Below, in pieces: positions 24,546-34,007 of a DNA stretch of 64,000 nucleotides (positions within the stretch are counted from its first letter, which is position 1; each line of letters opens with the position of its first letter). The notes beneath the pieces are model-generated. The model saw only the letters and a list, made by a program, of their open reading frames with translations. It was not told the origin of the DNA and ran no database searches. The stretch lies in assembly GCA_002436405.1 (NCBI GenBank), contig DJLZ01000003.1:8171-72170 (forward strand). Direction: 5' to 3'. The translations under genes were made by a program, and so were the position numbers. This DNA comes from Proteobacteria bacterium UBA6503. GTDB taxonomy: Bacteria > Pseudomonadota > Alphaproteobacteria > UBA1280 > UBA6503.

Positions 24546-26038
24546 ACACCGCTGCTAAAATGCCAACACCACCTGCGGACAACGTCATCAACAAAGATAC
24601 GCAGCTCGACAAGACGTATAAATACGGTTTTAGCTCAGATATCGAGATGGACTACGCCCCAAAGGGCCTAAACGAAGATATTGTACGCCTTATCTCAGAG
24701 AAGAAGGGCGAGCCTGAGTGGATGCTTGAATGGCGCCTTAATGCCTTCCGTATTTGGCAAAACATGGTTGAACCTAACTGGGCAAAGCTGGGTTACCCAC
24801 CGATTGACTACAACGACATTTACTACTACGCGGCCCCTAAAAGCCAAAAGGAAAAGCCAAAGAGCCTGGACGAAGTTGACCCAGAGCTATTGGCTGTTTA
24901 CGAAAAACTAGGTATTCCGCTTAAGGAGCAAGAAGTACTAGCAGGTGTAGAAGGCACCTCAAACGTTGCGATTGATGCGGTGTTTGATAGTGTTTCGGTT
25001 GCGACCACGTTTAAAGATAAGCTGGCCGAGATGGGCGTGATTTTCTGCCCAATTTCGGAAGCGATTCGTGATTACCCAGAGTTGGTGAAAAAGTACCTAG
25101 GCACAGTGGTACCGCAGGGTGATAACTTTTTTGCAGCGCTAAACTGCGCCGTGTTTACTGATGGCTCGTTCGTGTATATCCCCAAAGGGGTGCGCTGCCC
25201 GATGGAGCTAAGCACATACTTCCGTATTAACGCCCGCGACACAGGTCAGTTTGAGCGTACGCTGATTATCGCTGATGACGATAGCTACGTTTCGTACCTT
25301 GAAGGCTGCACCGCCCCACAACGTGACGAAAACCAACTGCACGCCGCAGTGGTTGAACTTGTGGCCATGAAAAACGCTGAGATTAAATACTCAACCGTTC
25401 AAAACTGGTACCCGGGCGATGAAAACGGCAAGGGCGGTATTTACAACTTCGTAACCAAACGTGGTACCTGTAAGGGCGAACGCAGTAAGATTAGCTGGAC
25501 ACAGGTTGAAACAGGCTCAGCCGTGACGTGGAAGTACCCAAGTTGCATCCTTGAGGGTGATTACTCAGTGGGTGAGTTCTACTCAGTTGCTGTGACCAAC
25601 AACTGCCAGCAAGCCGACACAGGCACCAAGATGATTCATAAGGGTAAGAACACCAGCAGTACCATTATTTCAAAAGGTATTTCAGCTGGTCGTAGCAACA
25701 ACACGTACCGCGGGTTGGTGCATATCTTCCCTGAGGCTGAGAATGCCCGTAACTACACCGAGTGTGACTCGCTACTTATGGGTAACAAGTGTGGGGCGCA
25801 TACCGTGCCGTACATCCGTGCCCACAACAATACAGCGAACCTTGAGCACGAGGCCACAACAAGTAAAATTAGCGATGAGCAACTCTTCTACTGCCGCCAA
25901 CGTGGCCTGAGCGAAGAAGACAGCGTGTCGCTTATCGTTAACGGATTTGCAAAAGACGTAATGCAACAATTGCCAATGGAGTTTGCTGTAGAAGCGCAAA
26001 AGCTGTTGGGTATTTCACTAGAAGGAAGCGTAGGTTAA
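24542..26038 (+). CDS. sufB: Fe-S cluster scaffold subunit SufB
   Basis: 498 residues from the ATG at 24542, within the ATGA overlap and after AAGGAC. Conserved SufB stretches include GLNEDIVRLISEKKGEPEWM near the start, FFAALNCAVFTDGSFVYIPKGVRCPMELSTYFRIN in the middle and SLLMGNKCGAHTVPYI toward the C-terminus. SufB forms the SufBC2D complex that builds [4Fe-4S] clusters, taking sulfur from SufS. It is the first structural gene of sufBCDS. Confidence 0.97.
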   Translation: MNTAAKMPTPPADNVINKDTQLDKTYKYGFSSDIEMDYAPKGLNEDIVRLISEKKGEPEWMLEWRLNAFRIWQNMVEPNWAKLGYPPIDYNDIYYYAAPKSQKEKPKSLDEVDPELLAVYEKLGIPLKEQEVLAGVEGTSNVAIDAVFDSVSVATTFKDKLAEMGVIFCPISEAIRDYPELVKKYLGTVVPQGDNFFAALNCAVFTDGSFVYIPKGVRCPMELSTYFRINARDTGQFERTLIIADDDSYVSYLEGCTAPQRDENQLHAAVVELVAMKNAEIKYSTVQNWYPGDENGKGGIYNFVTKRGTCKGERSKISWTQVETGSAVTWKYPSCILEGDYSVGEFYSVAVTNNCQQADTGTKMIHKGKNTSSTIISKGISAGRSNNTYRGLVHIFPEAENARNYTECDSLLMGNKCGAHTVPYIRAHNNTANLEHEATTSKISDEQLFYCRQRGLSEEDSVSLIVNGFAKDVMQQLPMEFAVEAQKLLGISLEGSVG

Positions 26039-26040
26039 TT

Positions 26041-26805
26041 ATGACTGAACTATTGAACATTGAAAATCTGCACGCGCGTGTTGAAGAAAAAGAAATCCTA
26101 AAGGGTCTAAGCCTTAAGGTAAACGCAGGCGAAGTGCACGCCATCATGGGCCCGAACGGTTCGGGTAAGTCGACCCTTGCAAGCGTACTTGCAGGCAAAC
26201 CAGGCTACGAAATTACTGAAGGTTCAGTGAACTTCCAAGGTGAAGACCTGCTTGAGTTTGAAGCTGAAGAACGTGCCCAAAAGGGTATCTTTCTTGGGTT
26301 CCAATACCCGGTTGAAATCCCTGGTGTAAACAGCATGTACTTTTTGCGTACAGCCCTAAACGCCCAGCGTAAAGCCCGCGGCGAAGAAGAGTTAGATGGC
26401 ATCGACTTTATGGACTTCATCCAAGATAAGCTTGAGCTACTTGATATGAACACCGAGTTCCTAAAGCGCCCTGTAAACGTCGGCTTTTCAGGCGGTGAGA
26501 AAAAACGCCACGAAACTTTGCAAATGTGCGCCCTTAACCCAACACTTGCCCTGCTAGACGAGACTGACTCTGGCCTTGATATTGACGCTTTGCAGATTGT
26601 GTCACGCGGTGTAAACGCCATGCGTGGTGAAGGTAAAGCCATTGTGCTGATTACCCACTACCAACGCTTGCTTGACTACATCGAGCCTGACTTTGTGCAC
26701 GTTCTAAAAGACGGCCAAATTATTAAATCAGGCGACAAGACCCTTGCAACCGAACTTGAAAAAGAAGGCTACAGCGGCCTAACGAACGAAACCACCGCTG
26801 CCTAA
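26041..26805 (+). CDS. sufC: SUF ABC-type ATPase SufC
   Basis: 254 residues. Walker A is GPNGSGKST, the signature is FSGGEKKRHE, Walker B with the SufC-typical acidic end is LALLDETDSGLD, and the switch His is in LITHYQR. It powers conformational change of SufBD during cluster assembly. It starts two bases after the sufB stop. Confidence 0.97.
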   Translation: MTELLNIENLHARVEEKEILKGLSLKVNAGEVHAIMGPNGSGKSTLASVLAGKPGYEITEGSVNFQGEDLLEFEAEERAQKGIFLGFQYPVEIPGVNSMYFLRTALNAQRKARGEEELDGIDFMDFIQDKLELLDMNTEFLKRPVNVGFSGGEKKRHETLQMCALNPTLALLDETDSGLDIDALQIVSRGVNAMRGEGKAIVLITHYQRLLDYIEPDFVHVLKDGQIIKSGDKTLATELEKEGYSGLTNETTAA

Positions 26806-26818
26806 CCTGGAGAGATTT

Positions 26819-28156
26819 ATGGCTGTTTTACCTAAACACAAAGCACAACTAAACGCCGCTCGCAAAATGGCCACCAGCCATGCGGAAGCCTTGGCAAGCT
26901 ACGAAGCCCCACGTGGCTTACAGTCGCTATTGCCAACAGCTGATGCACGCGCCGCGTTTGAAAAAGCTGGCTTCCCGACCCCAGTGAACGAGGCTTGGAC
27001 GTTTACCAACCTGGCCCCACTAGCTAAAACCAACTTTACCTTGCCACACAAAGGGCAGGTGAGTGGCGCCGTGATTGGTGAAGCTAAACTGGTTCGTGAT
27101 GCCGTGACCTTGGTTTTCATTAACGGCCAGCTGAGCTACGACCTTTCAGAGATGACATCACTCCCTGTAGGCGTGACGATTGCGCCGCTTAGCCAAGCCG
27201 CTTCAATGCTGACAGACAGCCAAGTGGCCAAGCTTAAAGGCAAAACAACTGACGGTCTTGCCGCTGCAAACACAGCCTTCTTGACCGATGGCTACGTACT
27301 GCGTGTAGATGAAGGCCAAAACATTACAACCCCTGTTGAGTTGGTATTCCTTTCAACGGGTGGCAAGCAAGCCATTAACTTGAAGACGTTTATTACGGTC
27401 GGTAAGGGCAGCACGCTTGAGCTTTCTGAGGTGTACCACAGTACATCGGAAGAAGCCTACTGGCACAACAGCGTGACATATATTGATGTGGCACAAAACG
27501 GCCAGCTGCACTTTACCCGTAAGCAAGACGAAGGCACCGAAGCTTTCCATACGGCTGAAGTGCATACCACACTCCAGCGTGATGCTTCATTTTATGGGTT
27601 TGTGGCAAACCTAGGCTCAAAAATTGCGCGTACGATGTTCGAAACAAACGTGGCGGGCCACAATGCTAGTGCAAACCTTGCGGGCTTTAGCCTAACGGGT
27701 AAAGGCCAGCACCATAACACATCAACCCATACGCTGCACGGGGTTGAGCATACAAACGCCAACCAAATCTTCCGCAATGTTGTGGCAGAAGGGGGGCATA
27801 GTGTGTTTATGGGTAAGTACCATGTGCTCGCAGAAGCCCAACATACCGATGCTGCCATGCTGAACCAAAACCTACTCTTGGCGCCAAGCGCTAAGGCCGA
27901 CAGTAAACCTGAGCTTGAAATTTACGCTGATGACGTCAAGTGCAGCCACGGCGCCACCACCGGTAAGCTTGACGAAACAGCCCTGTTTTACCTGCAAGCC
28001 CGCGGTATTGATAAGTCAACCGCCATGGCTATGCTGACCGAAGGTTTTATTGATGACCTGCTCAACGCACTACCAAACAGCCAAGCGCGCGAACGCCTGC
28101 ATGATGCTATTCACCGCTGGCTTGGCCGCAGCATGTCAACGAGCATGAAAGGCTAA
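26819..28156 (+). CDS. sufD: Fe-S cluster assembly protein SufD
   Basis: 445 residues of the SufB/SufD family: beta-helix core plus the C-terminal motif KCSHGATTGKLDETALFYLQARGI. NEAWTFTNLAPL near the start is typical for SufD. It partners SufB and SufC and helps iron acquisition. The ribosome site GGAGAG precedes the ATG. It is followed by sufS after five bases. Confidence 0.96.
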   Translation: MAVLPKHKAQLNAARKMATSHAEALASYEAPRGLQSLLPTADARAAFEKAGFPTPVNEAWTFTNLAPLAKTNFTLPHKGQVSGAVIGEAKLVRDAVTLVFINGQLSYDLSEMTSLPVGVTIAPLSQAASMLTDSQVAKLKGKTTDGLAAANTAFLTDGYVLRVDEGQNITTPVELVFLSTGGKQAINLKTFITVGKGSTLELSEVYHSTSEEAYWHNSVTYIDVAQNGQLHFTRKQDEGTEAFHTAEVHTTLQRDASFYGFVANLGSKIARTMFETNVAGHNASANLAGFSLTGKGQHHNTSTHTLHGVEHTNANQIFRNVVAEGGHSVFMGKYHVLAEAQHTDAAMLNQNLLLAPSAKADSKPELEIYADDVKCSHGATTGKLDETALFYLQARGIDKSTAMAMLTEGFIDDLLNALPNSQARERLHDAIHRWLGRSMSTSMKG

Positions 28157-28161
28157 CGAGT

Positions 28162-29394
28162 ATGGGTGCAGTCACTTCAATGAACACCGCTAAAGTTGCG
28201 AATGCACGCAAAGACTTTGCGTTGTTTGACGCGCAGCCAGAACTTGCATTTCTTGATACGGCGGCAAGCGCGCAAAAACCAAAGCAGGTTCTTGCCGCTA
28301 TTGAAGACTGTTATGCCCAGCATTACGCCAACATCCACCGCGGTGTGTATAAGCTTAGCCAAGAGGCAACAATGGCTTATGAAGGCGCGCGCAAAACCGT
28401 TGCTGAATTCATCAACGCCGACGAGCGTGAGATTATCTTCACCCGTAACGCCACCGAGAGCATTAACCTTGTGGCCAGCACTTGGGGGCGCCAAAACCTT
28501 AAAGCGGGTGATGTTGTGCTGCTCAGCGAGCTTGAGCACCACGCCAACATCGTGCCGTGGCACATGCTGCGTGACGAATTGGGTATTGAACTGCGCATTA
28601 TCCCCATGACGGATGAGGGCGGTATTACTCTTGACGCCTTTAAGTCAGTACTTGATGACAAAGTAAAACTACTTGCCATCACGCACATGTCAAACGCGCT
28701 GGGCACCTGCCCACCCGTTGCCGAAATGGTCAAACTTTGCAAAGCCAAAGGCATTACAACCCTTGTTGATGGCTGCCAAGCGGTTATCCATAACATTGTG
28801 GATGTGAAAGCACTGGGCTGCGACTTCTTTGTATTTTCAGGCCACAAGCTTTATGGCCCCACAGGTATTGGCGTGCTGTTTGGCCGCTACGACCTTTTGG
28901 AAGCCATGCCACCCTACCAAGGCGGGGGCGACATGATTCGCACCGTGACGTTTGATAAAGTCACTTACGTGCCAGCGCCAGGTAAGTTTGAAGCGGGCAC
29001 ACCACACATTGCGGGCGCTGTAGGTTTAGCAGCCGCCATTGATTACCTGAACAGCTATGGCCGTGAGAACATTTTCGCCTACGAAGACGAACTTTATGCT
29101 TATGCCACCGAACAACTTCAAAGTATTGAAGGCCTGACCCTCTACGGGACAGACGTTAGCCGTAAGGCTGTATTGTCATTCGCGGTTGATGGCATTCACC
29201 CGCACGATATGGGCACTATCCTTGACCAGTACGGCGTATGCGTTCGTGCTGGCCACCACTGTGCACAGCCGCTGATGAAACGCCTTGGCGTGCCAGCAAC
29301 CACACGTGCTTCAGTCGGTATTTACAACAATAAGGCCGACGTTGACAGGCTCGTAAAAGCCATTAACAAAGCGAAGGAGCTATTTCATGGATAA
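28162..29394 (+). CDS. sufS: Cysteine desulfurase SufS
   Basis: 410 residues, class V PLP enzyme. The Schiff-base lysine is in FSGHKLYGPTG, and the catalytic Cys is in CVRAGHHCAQP, the RxGHHCA form typical of SufS (group II). NIHRGVYKLS and the C-terminal RASVGIYNN also match. It supplies persulfide sulfur for the scaffold, here probably relayed by SufU, as no sufE is seen. The start could instead be the ATG at 28180. Its 3' end overlaps sufU by eight bases. Confidence 0.96.
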   Translation: MGAVTSMNTAKVANARKDFALFDAQPELAFLDTAASAQKPKQVLAAIEDCYAQHYANIHRGVYKLSQEATMAYEGARKTVAEFINADEREIIFTRNATESINLVASTWGRQNLKAGDVVLLSELEHHANIVPWHMLRDELGIELRIIPMTDEGGITLDAFKSVLDDKVKLLAITHMSNALGTCPPVAEMVKLCKAKGITTLVDGCQAVIHNIVDVKALGCDFFVFSGHKLYGPTGIGVLFGRYDLLEAMPPYQGGGDMIRTVTFDKVTYVPAPGKFEAGTPHIAGAVGLAAAIDYLNSYGRENIFAYEDELYAYATEQLQSIEGLTLYGTDVSRKAVLSFAVDGIHPHDMGTILDQYGVCVRAGHHCAQPLMKRLGVPATTRASVGIYNNKADVDRLVKAINKAKELFHG

Positions 29395-29830
29395 CCTACG
29401 CGAACTCTACCAAGAAATGATTTTGGAACACGCCCGTAAGCCGCGTAACTTTGGCGTGCTTCCTGCGGCGAACCACCACGCCCATGGCCATAACCCCCTG
29501 TGCGGTGATGAAATCACCGTCCACGCCCAGCTTGATGCTGCAGGTAACGTAGCTGATGTTAAATTTGAAGGCCAAGGCTGCGCCATTTCAACAGCAGCAG
29601 CATCGCTGATGACTGACATGGTCAAAGGCAAACCAGCCGCCGAAGTTGAAACCCTATTTCAAAACTTCCACAATGCCGTGACAGGCAAAGGCGGGGAAGA
29701 AAAGCTCCCGACAAAGCTTAAAGTCTTCGCTGGCGTGAAGGATTACCCGATGCGCGTTAAGTGCGCGACTTTGGCGTGGCATACGCTGCACGCCGCTATG
29801 CACAACGAAGCTGAAGTTTCGACCGAGTAA
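29387..29830 (+). CDS. sufU: SufU-type sulfur-relay/IscU-like protein
   Basis: 147 residues. Three cysteines (NPLCGDEI, GQGCAIS, RVKCATLAW) with the Asp after the first match the zinc/sulfur site of SufU and IscU. The insertion between the second and third Cys is of SufU length. SufU usually accepts sulfur from SufS in Firmicutes; in proteobacterial suf operons it is found in place of SufE. It lies in the same operon, overlapping sufS. Confidence 0.93.
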   Translation: MDNLRELYQEMILEHARKPRNFGVLPAANHHAHGHNPLCGDEITVHAQLDAAGNVADVKFEGQGCAISTAAASLMTDMVKGKPAAEVETLFQNFHNAVTGKGGEEKLPTKLKVFAGVKDYPMRVKCATLAWHTLHAAMHNEAEVSTE

Positions 29831-29839
29831 GGAGCTGCC

Positions 29840-30229
29840 ATGATGACGTATAAATCAAACGGCAACATGAAGGTGGTTATTGCCCCTATGGCTGAGCCTA
29901 AAAAGCCTAAGCCTTTAAAAGAGGGCGCAACGCTGACCGATAAGGTCATCCACGCCATTCGCCACGTGCAAGACCCGGAAATCCCGCTCAACGTCTATGA
30001 CCTCGGCCTTATTTATGATGTGTCGGTTGATGCTGAAAACAATGCCTTCGTCACCATGACGTTGACTGCCCCCAACTGCCCTGTCGCGGACGATATTGTG
30101 AACGATGTCCGTAACCATGTGGCAGCGCTGGACGAAATTAAGAATGTAAAAGTTGACCTTGTTTTTGACCCACCGTGGACAAAGGACATGATGTCAGACG
30201 CTGCAAAACTTGAACTAGGACTATTCTAA
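29840..30229 (+). CDS. sufT: SUF maturation protein SufT (MIP18/DUF59 family)
   Basis: 129 residues. The DUF59 core VQDPEIPLNVYDLGLIYDV and MTLTAPNCPVADDI (conserved Cys), then VFDPPWTKDMMSDAAKLELGL, identify it. It helps mature or deliver Fe-S clusters to target proteins. It shares its final base with the sufA start codon (TAATG), so translation is coupled. Confidence 0.94.
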   Translation: MMTYKSNGNMKVVIAPMAEPKKPKPLKEGATLTDKVIHAIRHVQDPEIPLNVYDLGLIYDVSVDAENNAFVTMTLTAPNCPVADDIVNDVRNHVAALDEIKNVKVDLVFDPPWTKDMMSDAAKLELGLF

Positions 30230-30564
30230 TGAGCAAAGCACCACTGACCTTTACAGATGCTGCCATTCAGCGTGTTGAAAAGCTGCTTTCAAAAGCCCCT
30301 GAAGGAACGAAGGCGCTACGTGTGGGTGTCGATAAAAAAGGCTGCTCAGGCCTAGCTTACGTTGTGGAATACGCTGAAAAAGCAAACGACACTGACGTGA
30401 CCCTGCAAGCGGGCGAAAACACTGTGCTCATCACCGCCGAAGCCTCACTCGTGCTATATGGCTCAGTGATGGATTACGTTGAAGAGGATCTTTACCAAGG
30501 GTTTAAGTTTGATAACCCAAATGCGAAAGGTACCTGCGGCTGCGGCGAATCCTTCCACGTTTAA
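30229..30564 (+). CDS. sufA: A-type Fe-S carrier SufA/IscA-like
   Basis: 111 residues. It has the three-cysteine pattern of A-type carriers: VDKKGCSGLAYVV, then TCGCGESF at the C-terminus. SVMDYVEEDLYQGFKFDNPNAKGTC is the conserved tail. It transfers clusters from SufBCD to apoproteins. It is the last gene of the operon. Confidence 0.94.
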   Translation: MSKAPLTFTDAAIQRVEKLLSKAPEGTKALRVGVDKKGCSGLAYVVEYAEKANDTDVTLQAGENTVLITAEASLVLYGSVMDYVEEDLYQGFKFDNPNAKGTCGCGESFHV

Positions 30565-30565
30565 G

Positions 30566-30720
30566 TGGTCTTTTAGGCGATTATGCCTACTTTCTTGAGC
30601 TCACATATTGTTAATATGCTTCGCTGCTGCGAAAGCAGACCTACTCATCCTAAAATCCTCACTTAAAAACTTCACTCTGCGAAAACAAATTTTCTCATCC
30701 CAAAATCCTCGCTTATCTAC
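30566..30720. repeat. Dispersed intergenic palindrome, copy C (with a partial second unit)
   Basis: GGTCTTTTAGGCGAT at one side, core CATATT-GTT-AATATG, then CTTCGCTGCTGCG and CCTAAAATCCTCAC. A shorter second unit with CCCAAAATCCTCGC follows. The shared outer blocks recur, in the opposite orientation, at 42355. The core stem differs in sequence but keeps pairing. No gene lies in 30565-30797. Confidence 0.6.
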
Positions 30721-30748
30721 CGAAGTTACATAAAGAAGTTATTAATTT

Positions 30749-30777
30749 AAAAAGCCGCAGATTTTCTGCGGCTTTTT
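30749..30777. terminator. Bidirectional terminator between sufA and the SLC13 gene
   Basis: AAAAAGCCGCAGA-TTT-TCTGCGGCTTTTT, with A and T runs on either side. Confidence 0.9.
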
Positions 30778-30797
30778 AATGTACGTATGAACTCTAA

Positions 30798-32579
30798 TTA
30801 AAACGGGAAGAACATCGGGATGATGTAGGTGGCAACCACCGCGAAGATGATGTTCAGCGGTAGGCCTACTTTCATGAAGTCGGTAAACTTATAACCACCC
30901 GCTGAGTATACGAACGTGTTGGTTTGGTAGCCAATCGGGGTTGAGAAGCTGGCACTTGCAGCAAACATCACCGCCATCAAAAATGGGCGGCTGTCAAAAC
31001 CCAGCTGGTCCGCAAGGGCAATGGCAATCGGTGCAATCAATACAGCAACAGCGTTGTTTGAGATTGTCTCGGTCATAATCCACGTCAGGACGTAAACCAC
31101 GCCCAAAATCACCATCGGTGAATAGCCGTCTACAAGGCCAATAATCTCTTGCACAAGCCACAAGGCGGCGCCTGTTTTTTCCATCGCCATACTAAAGCCA
31201 AGCATACCAAAAATCAGGAATAGAATATTCCAATCAATCGACTTATACGCACGGTCAGTATCCACACAGCCCGTCATAATCACAACCACGGCACCCGCAA
31301 GGGCTAGGCCTGCAATAGGCATCACATTAAATGCGGCAAGGCCAACAACGGCAATAAGAGTAAGCAGGGCAATAGGGGCTTTCTCTTTACGGACGGGTTG
31401 CTCTTGCGGTTCACTTAGGTTAATCAAGTCACCATCAGCCATTAGGCGGGCAACACCTTCGGCGCTACCTTCTAGCAGTAGGGTATCACCAAAGCGCAAT
31501 ACAATGCGGTCAAAGTCTTTCTTAATGTCAGTGTCGTTACGGTGTACAGCAAGCACGTAAAGGCCGTATTTACGGCGTAGAGCAATCGTCTCGATGCGTT
31601 TACCAATAAAGCTTGAATCTGGCGCAATACTACCTTCCATCGTCACAGTCGCTTCAGCGCTAATACCTTCAACGGTTGGGTCTTCTGATGGTTTGAAGTG
31701 AATCTCACCGTTTTCTTTCAGGTGCAAAAGTTCGCCGGCGTTAGTTTCAACCACAACACGGTCACCCGCGCGGAGTTTGGTGTGGCCCAGCGCATGACGT
31801 AGCGACCAGTGGCCACGAATCACATCAAGTACGTTTGTTTTTTCAGTATCAAGGCCTGTTTCAGCAATGGTTTGATCAATGTAGCGTGACTGCTGCGGGA
31901 TCATCAGCTCGGCAATAAACTGTCGCTTTGGTTGGTTATCAAGCAAGCCCGCAAGCGAGTGGCGTGATGGCAGCAAAAAGCGCCCTGCAAGTAGCATGTA
32001 GCACATGCCCACACTTGCCAAAATAAGGCCTGGGAGTGTCATCTCAAACATATGGATAGCTGGCAGGTTGTGGCTTACGGCTACACCGTTTACCAGTAGG
32101 TTGGTTGAGGTACCAATAAGGGTGGTCATACCACCAAAAATCGCTGCGAATGAAAGGGGAATAAGCATCTTCGATGATGCCACGCCCACACTGCGTGCAA
32201 TTGAAATAATAAGCGGGGTGAGCACAATAACAACGGGTGTGTTGTTCATAAAGGCTGAGGCCACAAGGGCAATAATCATCACACTTACAAGGGCTAGTAA
32301 GAATGACTTACCTGCCAAGCGCGTAAGCACTTTACCAATAACCTCAAGGCAACCAGTATTCTCAAGCGCTGAGCTTAAAATGAACATCATCGCAATGGCA
32401 ATAGGCGCCCCGTTTGAAAAAACAGTCAGAAACTCATCGGTATCAAGAATACCTGTAAGAAGCAGAATAACAACTGAACCTAGCGCCACAACATCAGGCG
32501 GGAAACGCTCGGTCATAAACAGAACGAATACGAGCGCCAAAAGGGCGAATACAAATGGAATTTCAAAGCCTGCTAGCAC
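30798..32579 (-). CDS. SLC13-family permease with RCK_C (TrkA-C) domains
   Basis: 593 residues. There are about ten to twelve membrane helices in two blocks, with two soluble TrkA-C-like domains in between (about 205-395; MIPQQSRYIDQTIAETGLD and GSIAPDSSFIGKRIETIALR). Motifs include FMNNTPVVIVLTPL and the C-terminal ETISNNAVAVLIAPIA repeat, and SFSTPIGYQTNTFVYSAGGY. Relatives carry sulfate or other anions with sodium; the substrate here cannot be told. It has its own terminator. Confidence 0.9.
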   Translation of the reverse strand: MLAGFEIPFVFALLALVFVLFMTERFPPDVVALGSVVILLLTGILDTDEFLTVFSNGAPIAIAMMFILSSALENTGCLEVIGKVLTRLAGKSFLLALVSVMIIALVASAFMNNTPVVIVLTPLIISIARSVGVASSKMLIPLSFAAIFGGMTTLIGTSTNLLVNGVAVSHNLPAIHMFEMTLPGLILASVGMCYMLLAGRFLLPSRHSLAGLLDNQPKRQFIAELMIPQQSRYIDQTIAETGLDTEKTNVLDVIRGHWSLRHALGHTKLRAGDRVVVETNAGELLHLKENGEIHFKPSEDPTVEGISAEATVTMEGSIAPDSSFIGKRIETIALRRKYGLYVLAVHRNDTDIKKDFDRIVLRFGDTLLLEGSAEGVARLMADGDLINLSEPQEQPVRKEKAPIALLTLIAVVGLAAFNVMPIAGLALAGAVVVIMTGCVDTDRAYKSIDWNILFLIFGMLGFSMAMEKTGAALWLVQEIIGLVDGYSPMVILGVVYVLTWIMTETISNNAVAVLIAPIAIALADQLGFDSRPFLMAVMFAASASFSTPIGYQTNTFVYSAGGYKFTDFMKVGLPLNIIFAVVATYIIPMFFPF

Positions 32580-32669
32580 TATATGTACCCTAAGTAGTTG
32601 TTAATTATGGCGCAGTATACGTTTAAAGCCTTGCTCAGCAAAGCTTTAAACGCACATTTGTTATAGGGT

Positions 32670-34007
32670 TTATTTGCCAGCGACGGTCATCCCCTCAATC
32701 CGCACAGTCGGCGCTGCGATTGAAAGGTCTAGCTTAAGGTCATCGGCAGGGGTCATGTTCAAGAACATATCCTTCAGGTTACCTGCGATTGTAATCTCAT
32801 GCACAGGTTGGGTAATCTTGCCGTTTTCAATCAAGAATCCCTCAGCCCCGCGTGAAAAATCACCCGTTGTTAGGTTTGAGCTATGGCCAATCATACCCGT
32901 CACCAAGATGCCTTTTTCAACACCTGCAATAAGATCATCACGGCTGGTTGTGCCAGGCTGCATCACAAGGTTGGTCACACCGTCGCCACGGCCGTTAGGC
33001 TCTAGGCCCAAGCGCTTGGCTGAGGCTAGGCTTAATAGCCAGTGCTGTAGCTTGCCGTCTTTAACAAGGTCTAGTTTTTTCGTGGGGATGCCTTGGCTAT
33101 CACATGGGTCTGACCCCAAACCACGGGGGATTGTCGGGTCGTCAGTTAGGGTAATGTCTTTAGCAAAGACTTGTTCACCCATGCTGTCTTTTAGGAATGA
33201 TGTCCCTTTATCAACGGCCATGCCGCTAATGGCGCCCGCAAACATGCCAAGTAGATCAGGAGAAACTTCACGGTCAAACAAGATGGTCATTTTGCCTGAA
33301 GGCACTGGCTTTGCCCCTTGCTTGGCTGAGGCTTTTTCAGCCGCTTCTTTGCCAATGGTTTCCATAGCGGGTAGGTCTTCACGGTGGCGGCAAACACGGT
33401 AGCTGTAAGCTGTGGTTTGCGTGCCGCCTTCACCGGCAATGGTTTGCAGCATCGGTACAAAACTTGTGCTTTTCACTTGGGCGTTAAAGCCTTCGCTCGT
33501 TAGCACAGTGGTTGTTGAATAGTTAAAGCTGGTGTTTACGCTTTTGCAACGTACGCCTTTTGTGGCTTTAGCTGCATTTTCAAGTGCAAAGGCCATATCC
33601 TGAAGTTCAGTCACGTCAGGGTGCGGGCCATCGTCATGTAGGTCTAGCGGTTTTGCAAGTTCTTCAACATTCTCCAAAAACTGGCCTTTGGCGGCAAGCA
33701 TGGCGTCTTTGTTGGCAGGGGTAGCTTTGGCCATAAGCACAGTTTCGTGCGCCAGCTTTTTAAGGGCAGCGTCTGAAAAGTCTTCCGATGAGGCACTGGC
33801 TTTTTGTTGGCCAATGTAAACCGAAAGGCTCACCGAGCGTGTTTGCGCGTTGTCGTATGACTGTGGCTTACCATTCAGCACACCTACTGACTTTTTACCA
33901 CTTTCACCCATAACCACACGGGCCTTAGCACCAGTTGGCGCTTCGTTTAGGGCGTAGTCGAGCAGTGTTTTACAAATGTCTTTGCTAGTTGATGTTTGCT
34001 TAGTCAT
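32670..34007 (-). CDS. pmbA: Metalloprotease partner TldE/PmbA
   Basis: 445 residues from the ATG at 34007; a longer frame to 34025 overlaps tldD further. It belongs to the TldD/PmbA family, with no HExxxH, as expected for the TldE subunit. GMIGHSSNLTTGDFSRGAEGFLIENG is the characteristic C-terminal stretch. TldD and TldE form a protease that degrades or matures small peptides such as microcins and CcdA. The start overlaps the tldD stop by eight bases (ATGACTAA). Confidence 0.95.
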   Translation of the reverse strand: MTKQTSTSKDICKTLLDYALNEAPTGAKARVVMGESGKKSVGVLNGKPQSYDNAQTRSVSLSVYIGQQKASASSEDFSDAALKKLAHETVLMAKATPANKDAMLAAKGQFLENVEELAKPLDLHDDGPHPDVTELQDMAFALENAAKATKGVRCKSVNTSFNYSTTTVLTSEGFNAQVKSTSFVPMLQTIAGEGGTQTTAYSYRVCRHREDLPAMETIGKEAAEKASAKQGAKPVPSGKMTILFDREVSPDLLGMFAGAISGMAVDKGTSFLKDSMGEQVFAKDITLTDDPTIPRGLGSDPCDSQGIPTKKLDLVKDGKLQHWLLSLASAKRLGLEPNGRGDGVTNLVMQPGTTSRDDLIAGVEKGILVTGMIGHSSNLTTGDFSRGAEGFLIENGKITQPVHEITIAGNLKDMFLNMTPADDLKLDLSIAAPTVRIEGMTVAGK

